Positions 1-6,490 are shown, counted from the first letter of the stretch. The stretch is 9,739 bases of DNA from Treponema sp. (GCA_031266095.1 JAISBR010000034.1:1-9739), one strand, 5' to 3'. Numbers and translations are program-made. Notes: generated from the sequence alone by a model not told the origin.

Positions 1-1626
1 GTCAGGCTCTCCTGGACGGATCCCGCGGGTCCCGCTTTTTACCAGGCGAATATTACGCATGACCAGGGCGGCGGGCCGGTCGGCGTACCCAAGGGAACGG
101 AACAATCCGCGTGGAACGGTCTTACCCCCGGTACGGCGTATCAATTTACGGTTAAAGCCCTCGCCGGCGGCTCAAGTGGGGGTGTCAGCGTCTCGATGAC
201 ACTCTCCAAGGATACGACGCCTCCGGGGGCTGTGTCGGGCCTTACCGCGTTGGACGGCGGCTTCGGTTCGGTGCAGCTCGACTGGGCCAATCCCGCCGAC
301 GCGGATGTGCAGTATGTGGAGATCACCTGCGAGCCCTTGAGCGGGCAGCCACAGCTGGTAAACGTGTCGGCCGGAAACCCCGGCAGCTTCACCTGGACCG
401 GGCTGGCCGGGGGGGTGACCTATACCTTTACCGTTACCGCCGTGGATCACAGCGGCACCAAGAGCCCGGGCGTGAGCGTTACCGGGACGCCCCTGGACGT
501 GACGCCCCCCGGGCCGGTGACGGGCCTTCAGGGAATTTCCGGTGACGCCAGCGTAGTCCTTACCTGGACGGATCCCGGCGAAGCCGATCTGGCCTATGTA
601 CAAATCGAGTGTAATGAGATTCCCGGGCCGGCGCAGACGGTCAACGCGGGAACCGGAACCTACACCTGGAGCGACCAGATAACCAAAGGCGAGTCGTATA
701 CCTTTACCGTTACCACCCGCGACGCCACCGGCAATCTGGGCGCGGCGGTGACCGTCGGCCCGGTTCCGGTTATCCTTGCCGGGGGCGGGACCATAAGCTT
801 CGCGAAGGTGGAGGGCGATCCCTCGAAGATATGGGAAATCCACACTTTCACCGCGTCAGGCGCGCTTACCTTTCCTTCCGGTTATAGCTCCGTAACCGCC
901 GATTACCTTATCGTGGCGGGTGGCGGCGGCGCGGGCGGCGAATTGATCAATGCCGTGGACTATGCTGCCGGCGGCGGCGCGGGTGGACTGCTGTATAAAG
1001 CCGGGGCACTGTTGCCTCTCACGGGCAACAGCGTAGCGGTAACCGTCGGCGCGGGAGGCGCGCCAGGCGCGCTCGAGAAACATGGCGCGAACGGCGCGGA
1101 CTCCGCCATCGGGACTGTTGTGGTTCCCGGAGGCGGAGGCGGGGGCGGCGTAGGGGGAGCCAATCATAGCATTTTGAATGGCAGTGACGGCGGGTCGGGC
1201 GGTGGCAACGGTGCGGGAAACGCTTCAATCAATAATAGCAATGCGGGGGATCCGGGTAAACGCCTTGCCGGTATTGATCCTGAAATAAAGGGGAATAATG
1301 GCGGCAAGGCCGACAACAACAACACCGCCCCGGACAGCGGCGGCGGCGGGGGAGGCGCGGGCGGCGCGGGCCAGAACGCAAGCACCAGCGCGGCAGGCGC
1401 GGGGGGCGCTCCCTGGAACGCCACCCTCGCGGGCGCTTCCTGGATCGCGGCCGCTGCCGGAACGACTGAGTTTTCACGGGGAGGCGGGGGCGGCGGCCCA
1501 GCCAGTCCCGCGGGCGGCAAAGCAGGTGTAAACTACGGCGACGGGGGGTCGGCCGGTAATAACTCGAAGCCATCAGACGGCAGTGGGCACGGTGGCATCG
1601 TGGTGATCCGCTTCCAGCGGGACTAA
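1..1626 (+). CDS. Fibronectin type III / glycine-rich surface protein (5' end outside window)
   Basis: The reading frame is open from the first base and ends at TAA 1624-1626, giving 541 visible residues; the true start lies upstream, so the ATG at 196 is internal. Residues 1-70 are a fibronectin type III domain missing its first strand (it opens with LSWTDP and has LTPGTAYQFTV). A second domain starts at TPPGAVSGL (about residue 72) and a third at TPPGPVTGL (about 168). Each has the W in strand B and a Y-x-F-T-V strand near its end. From about residue 265 the protein changes to a short beta-rich segment (WEIHTF, ADYLIVAGG) and then a long glycine-rich domain full of GGGGAGG-type runs, closing with GHGGIVVIRF. 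This Gly-rich ending is known from many bacterial secreted or surface proteins. It probably acts outside the cell in adhesion or carbohydrate binding, but no catalytic domain is visible and the ligand is unknown. Any signal peptide would be upstream of the window. A terminator follows at 1738-1768. Confidence 0.85.
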   Translation, partial: VRLSWTDPAGPAFYQANITHDQGGGPVGVPKGTEQSAWNGLTPGTAYQFTVKALAGGSSGGVSVSMTLSKDTTPPGAVSGLTALDGGFGSVQLDWANPADADVQYVEITCEPLSGQPQLVNVSAGNPGSFTWTGLAGGVTYTFTVTAVDHSGTKSPGVSVTGTPLDVTPPGPVTGLQGISGDASVVLTWTDPGEADLAYVQIECNEIPGPAQTVNAGTGTYTWSDQITKGESYTFTVTTRDATGNLGAAVTVGPVPVILAGGGTISFAKVEGDPSKIWEIHTFTASGALTFPSGYSSVTADYLIVAGGGGAGGELINAVDYAAGGGAGGLLYKAGALLPLTGNSVAVTVGAGGAPGALEKHGANGADSAIGTVVVPGGGGGGGVGGANHSILNGSDGGSGGGNGAGNASINNSNAGDPGKRLAGIDPEIKGNNGGKADNNNTAPDSGGGGGGAGGAGQNASTSAAGAGGAPWNATLAGASWIAAAAGTTEFSRGGGGGGPASPAGGKAGVNYGDGGSAGNNSKPSDGSGHGGIVVIRFQRD

Positions 1627-1628
1627 CG

Positions 1629-1662
1629 TACCACAATCCGCCATCCTTGGCGGATTGTGGTA
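1629..1662. repeat. 14-bp perfect inverted repeat just after the surface-protein gene
   Basis: TACCACAATCCGCC and its exact reverse complement flank a 6-base loop (ATCCTT), starting three bases past the stop codon. No T-run follows, so this is a hairpin rather than a canonical intrinsic terminator. It is the first of five consecutive stems reaching to 1768. Confidence 0.8.
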
Positions 1663-1664
1663 TC

Positions 1665-1689
1665 GGAGTTTACGCGAAGCGTAAACTCC
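1665..1689. repeat. 11-bp perfect inverted repeat with GAA loop
   Basis: GGAGTTTACGC and GCGTAAACTCC are exact reverse complements separated by only GAA. It begins three bases after the preceding hairpin. The function is unknown; it may be part of a REP-like intergenic element or act in mRNA 3'-end protection. Confidence 0.75.
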
Positions 1690-1691
1690 AC

Positions 1692-1736
1692 CCGGCCGCC
1701 GGGCGGCCGGTCTGGGTACAGCGCCGTCCGTGGCGC
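1692..1736. repeat. Two further GC-rich hairpins before the terminator
   Basis: CCGGCCGC (1692-1699) pairs with GCGGCCGG (1703-1710) over a 3-base loop. GCGCC (1721-1725) pairs with GGCGC (1732-1736). Together with the two stems upstream and the terminator downstream these form an unbroken run of hairpins. Confidence 0.6.
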
Positions 1737-1737
1737 G

Positions 1738-1768
1738 GCCCCGTGGGAGCAGTCCCGCGGGGCTTTTT
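1738..1768 (+). terminator. Intrinsic (rho-independent) terminator of the surface-protein gene
   Basis: An 11-bp GC-rich stem (1738-1748 with 1753-1763, one G-U wobble) has the 4-base loop GCAG and is followed directly by TTTTT. This is the textbook form for a plus-strand terminator. It lies about 110 bases after the stop codon, with four other hairpins in between. Confidence 0.85.
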
Positions 1769-2010
1769 GTTGGTGAGGCCGGAGGAAGCGGCCCGGCCGC
1801 CACCCCGCCGCAACAGGCTCCCAGGGGGCCCTTTCAAAACTACTCTCCGCCCTCATCGGGCGGGAGCTGGCGGTTGTCGCCTTAACCGCCAATGCGCCCA
1901 ATAGACGCATGCGAAACATTGAGCATGTGGTTGTTACCATGTAGCATGGCGTAGGCCCAACGAAGATACCCAGGAGCTTGCTCCTGGGTTCTTCATGAGC
2001 AGCAGCAAGT
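1769..2010. other. Convergent intergenic region, hairpins only
   Basis: No reading frame here looks like a protein. Two small stems are visible: CCGCCC/GGGCGG (1847-1852 with 1858-1863) and GGCGGTT/AACCGCC (1869-1875 with 1884-1890). The stronger hairpin at 1968-1989 is listed separately. The region separates the plus-strand surface-protein gene from the end of the minus-strand xdh operon. Confidence 0.6.
1968..1989 (-). terminator. Candidate terminator of the xdh operon
   Basis: ACCCAGGAGC and GCTCCTGGGT form a perfect 10-bp inverted repeat, 21 bases past the xdhC stop codon as read on the minus strand. The following bases on that strand (ATCTTCGTT) are only weakly T-rich, so termination may be inefficient or factor-assisted. 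The stem is symmetric and could also act on plus-strand transcripts. Confidence 0.5.
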
Positions 2011-2529
2011 TTATGATGTTGTGCCGGGTACTGTTTTGGAGGTGTCCGCACTGCCGGCGGCGTGCCGTGCGGCAAGTTTCCGTACCGCCCGGAAAATATT
2101 CTCATAGCCCGTACACCTGCACAGGTGTCCTGAAAGGAGCCGGCGCAGTTCAGCGTCCGAATACGCGTTCCCCGAGCGTACAATTTCGGCGGCGCTCATG
2201 AGAAAGCCGGGGGTGCAGAAACCGCACTGGACGGCGCCTTCGTCGATAAAGGCCTGCTGGATTGCGGAGAGTGTGCCGTCGGCGCTTAAGAGGCCCTCGG
2301 TGGTGAGGATCTCTTTGCCGTCGGCCCAAATGGCCAGGTAGATGCAGGAATTGAAACATTCGCCGTTGATGATCACGTTGCACGCGCCGCACTCACCCAC
2401 CTCGCAGCCTTTTTTGACGCTCGTCAGGCGGTACTCGTTACGCAGCATGTCCGTAAGGGAGGCCCGGACATCGACCATGGTTTCGGTGTTCCTGCCGTTT
2501 ATGGTACAGCGTACCAGTTGTCTTCTCAT
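2011..2529 (-). CDS. xdhC: Xanthine dehydrogenase, 2Fe-2S iron-sulfur subunit
   Basis: This 172-residue protein is the electron-transfer subunit of a molybdenum hydroxylase; it carries electrons from the Mo site to FAD. The N-terminal plant-ferredoxin-like domain has the cluster motif C42-x4-C47-x2-C50-x11-C62 (GCEVGECGAC...SC). The C-terminal helical 2Fe-2S domain has C102-x2-C105 (QCGFCTPG) and C137-x-C139 (HLCRCTGY). All eight ligands are present, so both clusters should form. The length is close to that of other separate Fe-S subunits, apart from a hydrophilic tail of about 15 residues. The ATG overlaps the xdhB stop as ATGA, which suggests translational coupling, and GGGGG lies 7 bases upstream. 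The symbol follows E. coli usage, where XdhC is the Fe-S subunit; it is not the XdhC/MocA-type maturation factor. Confidence 0.95.
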   Translation of the reverse strand: MRRQLVRCTINGRNTETMVDVRASLTDMLRNEYRLTSVKKGCEVGECGACNVIINGECFNSCIYLAIWADGKEILTTEGLLSADGTLSAIQQAFIDEGAVQCGFCTPGFLMSAAEIVRSGNAYSDAELRRLLSGHLCRCTGYENIFRAVRKLAARHAAGSADTSKTVPGTTS

Positions 2530-3407
2530 AGTGAGACCCCCGCCCGTTTCAATGATTCCGTCAAGGTCCGTTTGGCGAGTTCCTCCGCCAGGTGGAGGCG
2601 GAACTCCTTTGCGGCCCGCCAGCTTGTCCGGGGATGTATGTCGTCCAGGGCGGCCTTTGCCGCGGCGGCAACGGTTGCCGCGCCGGCGGCTTTACCGGCC
2701 GCGGCCTGTTCCGCGCCGGGCGCGCGCGCGGGCACCGGACCCGCGACGCCGTAGGCAAGGCGCATGCGCTCAATGGTCTTTTTGTCTTTTGAAAGCCGCA
2801 CATTCGCCGAGCAGCCCAGGGTCGCTATGTCCAGGGCGTTCCGCATGGCGTATTTGATGTAATTGCCGAAACAGTCCGTATAGCTTGCTTTGGGTATTAC
2901 AATGGCGGTAAGAATCTCATCGTGAGCCAGGGCGGTTTTCCCCGCGCCGGTGTAATGCTCCGTAATGGGAACCCGCCGGGTTCCGTCGGGCCCCAGGTAT
3001 TCCATCACCGCTTCCCACGCGGTCAGCGTTGAGGCGCTGTCCGCCGAAGTTACGCCGTTGCAGACATTCCCGCCGATGGTGCCGATGTTGCGCAGCTGCG
3101 GCCCGCCGACGGTGTCAACCGCTTCGGCCAGCACGGGGATATAGCGCTGAATGATCGGGTCGGCTGAAACATGGGAAAAACTGGTCAGGGGGCCGACGCG
3201 AATCGCCTCGTCACTATCAATACATACCCCCCGCAGCGCGTCTATCTTCTGAATACTCACCAGGGTACAGCCCGCGAGTTTTCCTTCACGAATTGCTATC
3301 AGCACGTCACTGCCCCCGGCGATAATGCGGGCCCCGGGGTGTTCGCGTAATAACGCGACCGCGTGGGCGGCGCTTTCAGCCTCAAACAGATCTTCTATAT
3401 CATACAT
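2526..3407 (-). CDS. xdhB: Xanthine dehydrogenase, FAD-binding subunit
   Basis: This 293-residue protein of the molybdopterin dehydrogenase FAD-binding family accepts electrons from the 2Fe-2S clusters and passes them to NAD+ or another acceptor. The first FAD-binding segment is IAGGSDVL (about residues 29-36). The second is RNIGTIGGNVCNG followed by TSADSA (about 106-125). The C-terminal domain includes SWRAAKEFRLHL (about 262-273), as in E. coli XdhB. The frame extends to a GTG at 3413, but ATG 3407 is preferred: GGGGG ends 5 bases before it, and the protein then begins MYDIEDL, like the E. coli protein (MFDF...). Residues 225-255 are strikingly alanine-rich, which is compositional drift in a variable segment rather than an insertion. 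The gene starts 28 bases after xdhA and overlaps xdhC by 4 bases. Confidence 0.94.
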   Translation of the reverse strand: MYDIEDLFEAESAAHAVALLREHPGARIIAGGSDVLIAIREGKLAGCTLVSIQKIDALRGVCIDSDEAIRVGPLTSFSHVSADPIIQRYIPVLAEAVDTVGGPQLRNIGTIGGNVCNGVTSADSASTLTAWEAVMEYLGPDGTRRVPITEHYTGAGKTALAHDEILTAIVIPKASYTDCFGNYIKYAMRNALDIATLGCSANVRLSKDKKTIERMRLAYGVAGPVPARAPGAEQAAAGKAAGAATVAAAAKAALDDIHPRTSWRAAKEFRLHLAEELAKRTLTESLKRAGVSL

Positions 3408-3435
3408 AGACACCCCCAGGAAATCATGCTTAAGC

Positions 3436-5724
3436 TCATATCAGCCCCGCCTTCTTAAAACCGGCAAAAAGCAGGTGGGGAGTAAGCGGAATGGTATTAA
3501 AAGCGACTCCGGTAGCGTGTAACACGGCGTTTCGGATCGCCGCCGCTCCCGGTACGGTCGGGGGTTCTCCGAGGGCTTTGGTCCCGTAAGGACTGGTGGG
3601 TTCCGAATTCTCCACAAAATGCGCCTCAAGCCGGGGGTGATCCAGAATGGTGGGCAGCTTGTAGTCCAGCAGGTTGCCGTTAAGGAGCCTGCCGGTCTTG
3701 GGATCGTAGATAAGCTGCTCAAACATGCCGAAACCAATGGCCATACTCATGCCGCCGTGGACCTGGCCTTCGGCGGTTTTGGGGTTGATAAGCCTGCCGC
3801 AGTCGTGGCAGTTGACCAAATTGAGCAGGCTTATCTTCCCCAGGGGGATGTCGACCTCCACCTCGGCAAAGGCGCAGCCAAAGCTAAAGGCATTGCTTTT
3901 AACCTGGGCGGTGGCCTCGGCGGTGAGATGTTCGGCGTGTTCGGTGTGGTAGAGGGTATCGGTGGCGAGTTCGTCAAGGCCGGCAAGTCTCTGATTATTA
4001 TGGGTAACCAGCACTATATCGCCGTTGATGATGTCAAGGTCCGAGGCCGGATTATGGGTGTATTCTGATGCATAGCGGAGTATTTTCTCCTTGAGCATTT
4101 TGACGGCCTTGTTGACAGCCGCGCCGCCCACGTATGTCTGGCGGGAACCGTAAGCGCCGGTACCAAAAGGACTGATATCGGTGTCCTGGCTGCTTATCAC
4201 ATGGACCTTTTGCCAGGGTATCCCCAGGGTCTCGGCGGCCATCTGGGCAAAGACCGTGTCGGCGCCCTGGCCGATTTCGGTTTCGGCGAGCTGGATCTGG
4301 ACGCTGCCGTCCTGATTCAAAACCACCCGGCAGGAGGAGATCTCAATCGAAATAGGCCAGACCGCGGTATTGTACCAGAACAGGGACATGCCAATGCCCC
4401 GGCGGATCGGTCCGTTTTGTTCTGCGTAACGATTTCGCTTTTCATCCCAGTGTATCCTGGCTTTGCCGGCCTCGACACACTGGTGGAATGAATCAAAATA
4501 GTTAACATTTTTGGTGAATGGGTCCACAAAACCCACCGGCATCACATTGAGGAAACGGAATTCGAGGGGGTCAAGATTGAGCCTGCGGGCAATGTCTTCC
4601 ATGTGGGACTCTATGGCGAATATCGCCTGGGGAGTACCGTAACCCCGCATCGCGCCTGCTGCTGCGGTGTTGGTATAGACCGTGTAAATGTCAACTTTGC
4701 GGGCCTTTTCGTCCTGGTAAAGCTGACGAAACGCATTTGTCCCCTTTGCGGCGATCCCGTGGCCGTGGGAACCGTACGCGCCCTGATTTGAATAAGCCGT
4801 GTAAGAACGGGCCACCAGCCGCCCGTTGGGCCGTACCCAGGTTTTAAGACAGATCTTCTCGCTGTGCCGCACCCTGGTAGCGCAAAACACCTCTTCCCGG
4901 GAAAGCTCAAGTTTCACCAGGCGCCCTCCAACCTGGCTGCACATAAAAGCGTTGAGCGGCTCATAGAGACTGTCCTGTTTATTGCCGAAACCGCCGCCGA
5001 TATAGGGCTTTATGATGCGCACATCACCCCAGGGAATTCCCAATGCCTGGGCCACAATGCGCCGGACAATATGGGGAATCTGTGTGGAGGCCACAATCAC
5101 GATCCTGCCGTTTTCCATATAGGCCCACGAAACGGCGCTTTCAATATGGCAATGCTGTACGATTGGAGTCTCAAACACATCCTCAAAGCAGAGGAGCCCT
5201 TCCTCTTGTATGGCTTCCTCAAAGTTGCCGTCCTCAACCGTGGTATGCTTCAAGATATTGCCGGGACAGTCCTCGTGAAGCAGCGGCGCTCCCTCTTTCA
5301 TTGCCTCTTCCGGCGTCAGAATAACAGGATACTCATCATATTCAACCTTTATTGCCCGTAACGCCCGTGACGCGCTGATTTCATCTTCGGCGATAACCGC
5401 GGCAATGTCGTCGCCGTACAGCCTGACCCGCTTGTTAAGGAGCCGGCGGTCCATGGGGTCGTGATGGGCGGGATCGGTGGACCAGGGATGACCCGCGGTG
5501 GGAAAGGGGAAATCCGGTACGTCAAAGCAGGTGATGATCTTCACCACCCCCGGAATCTTCTCCGCTTCACTGGTATCGATTTTTTTCACCAAGCCGTTGG
5601 CTATAGTAGAATGCAATACCTTCCCGATCAGCGCGTTCCGGTCAACCAGGTCATCCGTGTACTTTGCCCTGCCGGAAACCTTCTCCCAAGCGTCTACCCT
5701 GGGTATGCTCTGCCCCACGCTCAT
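3436..5724 (-). CDS. xdhA: Xanthine dehydrogenase, molybdopterin-binding catalytic subunit
   Basis: This 762-residue large subunit oxidises hypoxanthine/xanthine-type purines at a molybdenum cofactor. It opens with the aldehyde-oxidase/xanthine-dehydrogenase a/b hammerhead domain (residues about 10-135, VSGRAKYTDD). The Mo-cofactor domains follow, with GGGFGNKQ (243-250), a conserved SREE (275-278), AMRGYGTPQ (358-366) whose Arg360 matches the purine-orienting arginine of xanthine oxidases, TEIGQGADT (482-490) and GTKALGEPP (714-722). E720 corresponds to the catalytic base. The sequence resembles remembered E. coli XdhA along its whole length, including TPIVQHCHIES and STQIPHIVRR. A longer frame begins at a TTG (5766), but ATG 5724 is preferred: AGAGGT lies just upstream, and MSVGQSIPRVDAW fits the family start. 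It is the first gene of the xdhA-xdhB-xdhC operon. Mo-cofactor insertion genes are not in the window. Confidence 0.96.
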   Translation of the reverse strand: MSVGQSIPRVDAWEKVSGRAKYTDDLVDRNALIGKVLHSTIANGLVKKIDTSEAEKIPGVVKIITCFDVPDFPFPTAGHPWSTDPAHHDPMDRRLLNKRVRLYGDDIAAVIAEDEISASRALRAIKVEYDEYPVILTPEEAMKEGAPLLHEDCPGNILKHTTVEDGNFEEAIQEEGLLCFEDVFETPIVQHCHIESAVSWAYMENGRIVIVASTQIPHIVRRIVAQALGIPWGDVRIIKPYIGGGFGNKQDSLYEPLNAFMCSQVGGRLVKLELSREEVFCATRVRHSEKICLKTWVRPNGRLVARSYTAYSNQGAYGSHGHGIAAKGTNAFRQLYQDEKARKVDIYTVYTNTAAAGAMRGYGTPQAIFAIESHMEDIARRLNLDPLEFRFLNVMPVGFVDPFTKNVNYFDSFHQCVEAGKARIHWDEKRNRYAEQNGPIRRGIGMSLFWYNTAVWPISIEISSCRVVLNQDGSVQIQLAETEIGQGADTVFAQMAAETLGIPWQKVHVISSQDTDISPFGTGAYGSRQTYVGGAAVNKAVKMLKEKILRYASEYTHNPASDLDIINGDIVLVTHNNQRLAGLDELATDTLYHTEHAEHLTAEATAQVKSNAFSFGCAFAEVEVDIPLGKISLLNLVNCHDCGRLINPKTAEGQVHGGMSMAIGFGMFEQLIYDPKTGRLLNGNLLDYKLPTILDHPRLEAHFVENSEPTSPYGTKALGEPPTVPGAAAIRNAVLHATGVAFNTIPLTPHLLFAGFKKAGLI

Positions 5725-5728
5725 AAAT

Positions 5729-5734
5729 ACCTCT
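5729..5734 (-). promoter_or_regulatory. Ribosome binding site of xdhA
   Basis: AGAGGT on the minus strand lies 4-5 bases before ATG 5724. It decides the start in favour of this ATG over the upstream in-frame TTG at 5766. Confidence 0.7.
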
Positions 5735-5785
5735 ATCGTATCCGTCAATTCAGCCCATATCAGCAATACTCTGTGGCTGTCTTAG

Positions 5786-5826
5786 ATTATATACCATATT
5801 ATGTAACGGCTCTGATAGAAAAACAA
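5786..5826 (-). promoter_or_regulatory. Candidate promoter(s) of the xdh operon
   Basis: On the minus strand TTGTTT (5826-5821) is followed after 17 bases by CATAAT (5803-5798), a good sigma70-type pair. A perfect TATAAT (5791-5786) lies 6 bases further downstream but has no good -35 at the normal distance. Either would give a leader of roughly 55-70 bases before xdhA. The leader is too short for a typical riboswitch and none is recognised. Confidence 0.55.
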
Positions 5827-5846
5827 GAGAAAAGGACAGAGCCGCA

Positions 5847-5989
5847 GGGCATCGGCGTTTACTTTCATGTTCCGGGAAACTATCGCGTTTTGGAAGAAGT
5901 TTTAACCGCCAAGGCGAACAAGTCGAATAAGTTCCGGTACAAAGCCTCGTTTTCCCTTCCTTATTTGACTTATTTGACTTAGCGGTAAG
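5847..5989. repeat. Dispersed palindromic intergenic element, copy A
   Basis: The left arm runs ACCGC (5905-5909) to AAGTCGAATAAG (5920-5931). The right arm runs CTTATTTGACTT (5960-5971, one mismatch to the reverse complement) to GCGGT (5982-5986). The right arm contains TTATTTGAC twice in tandem (5961-5978). The 13-mer GGGCATCGGCGTT stands upstream at 5847-5859. The same 13-mer and the same AAGTCGAATAAG recur in copy B at 8294-8430, so this looks like a non-autonomous repeat family. Confidence 0.55.
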
Positions 5990-6059
5990 TCTTCCTTTAC
6001 GGCACAGTGTAGTTATGCCCCGAGCTGTAGGTCAAGTTTAGCCTTGAAAGGCGGGCTAG

Positions 6060-6157
6060 ACTGGACCCCGCCGGGGTGTAGCTTAGACCCCATCGGGGTG
6101 TAGCTTGGACCCCATCGGGGTGTAGCCTGGACCCCGGCGGGGTGTAGACTAGACCCC
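6060..6157. repeat. Tandem array of 22-bp palindromic units (4 full plus 1 partial)
   Basis: Four consecutive units (about 6060-6081, 6082-6103, 6104-6125, 6126-6147) and a truncated fifth (6148-6157) each read as CT-x-x-GACCCC, three variable bases, GGGGTGTAG. The core ACCCC-N3-GGGGT is a perfect 5-bp palindrome in every full unit; the loop bases vary (GCC, ATC, ATC, GGC). A degenerate earlier unit may be present at about 6008-6030 (TAGTTATGCCCC...TGTAG). There are no spacers, so it is not a CRISPR array. The 22-bp period places the palindromes close to two helical turns apart, which would suit a DNA-binding protein array, but no regulator is known. Confidence 0.9.
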
Positions 6158-6159
6158 AC

Positions 6160-6251
6160 TCGCTCTATAGCCTATGTATTGCGACACACATAGGCTATGT
6201 GTCTGGACACACATAGACCATGTGTCTGTACACACATAGGCTATGTGTCTA
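6160..6251. repeat. Tandem array of 23-bp palindromic units (3 full plus 1 degenerate)
   Basis: Three units at 6183-6205, 6206-6228 and 6229-6251 share the core ACACATAG-x-CTATGTGT; in the middle unit the right arm is CCATGTGT. The first and third are perfect 17-bp palindromes about a central G. A degenerate unit at 6160-6182 is in register and keeps ATAG and CTATGT. The whole array is bounded by the 7-bp inverted pair GCTCTAT (6162-6168) and ATAGAGC (6253-6259). It is unrelated in sequence to the 22-bp array that it immediately follows. Confidence 0.9.
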
Positions 6252-6255
6252 AATA

Positions 6256-6270
6256 GAGCCATGATGGCTC
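6256..6270. repeat. 15-bp palindrome after the 23-bp array
   Basis: GAGCCAT-G-ATGGCTC is a perfect 7-bp palindrome about a central G. It shares GAGC with the right boundary of the preceding array. It has the same design as the repeated units (two arms about one central base) but a different sequence. Confidence 0.75.
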
Positions 6271-6429
6271 AGAGGGCGGCCCCGGGAAGGCTGGGCGGCG
6301 GCCGCACGGGCCGGGGAACAATATCGGGGCAGAACGGGCGCGCCCCGGCGGCGGCGGACGCTCCGCGCGGGCGGCGGCCTCGAATGAGCTGCGTTACGGG
6401 GGAATTGCGCTTTATGCGCTTAAGGAACC
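6271..6429. other. Very GC-rich non-coding block
   Basis: From about 6271 to 6380 the sequence is almost entirely G and C, with runs of GGC/GCG. It contains a short stem GCGGA/TCCGC (6354-6358 with 6362-6366) and G-runs at 6308-6310, 6313-6316, 6326-6329 and 6336-6338. Reading frames through it give low-complexity Arg/Gly/Ala peptides and are not believed. The composition returns to normal near the lipoprotein promoter. Confidence 0.6.
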
Positions 6430-6458
6430 TTGCAATTTTCGGAAAAGAACGCTAGTAT
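6430..6458 (+). promoter_or_regulatory. Candidate promoter of the NHL lipoprotein gene
   Basis: TTGCAA (6430-6435) and TAGTAT (6453-6458) are separated by exactly 17 bases, a plausible sigma70-type promoter. The leader would be about 25 bases. The Shine-Dalgarno AAGGA lies at 6478-6482, 8 bases before the ATG. Confidence 0.55.
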
Positions 6459-6490
6459 GTAATCATTACAAAATTTTAAGGAATGCAATT

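Noticed and set aside
1019..1636. Several long minus-strand and alternate-frame reading frames opposite the glycine-rich domain
   Set aside because: They are Pro/Arg/Ala-rich shadows created by the GGC/GGN codons of the real gene. They carry no motif and stop with it.
1647..1904. 85-residue plus-strand frame after the surface-protein gene
   Set aside because: It runs through the hairpins and the intrinsic terminator, and has Arg/Pro-rich low-complexity composition.
3408..3413. GTG start of xdhB at 3413
   Set aside because: The GTG overlaps the GGGGG that would act as ribosome binding site; ATG 3407 has proper spacing and aligns with the E. coli XdhB start.
5725..5766. Longer xdhA beginning at TTG 5766
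   Set aside because: ATG 5724 has a better ribosome binding site and matches the family N-terminus; the TTG has no Shine-Dalgarno sequence.
6060..6251. CRISPR array
   Set aside because: The repeats are contiguous with no unique spacers between them, the units are themselves palindromes, and there are no cas genes in the window.
6243..6455. Small plus-strand reading frame of 70 residues
   Set aside because: It starts inside the palindrome array, runs through the GC-rich block, has a low-complexity Arg/Gly/Ala composition and no ribosome binding site.
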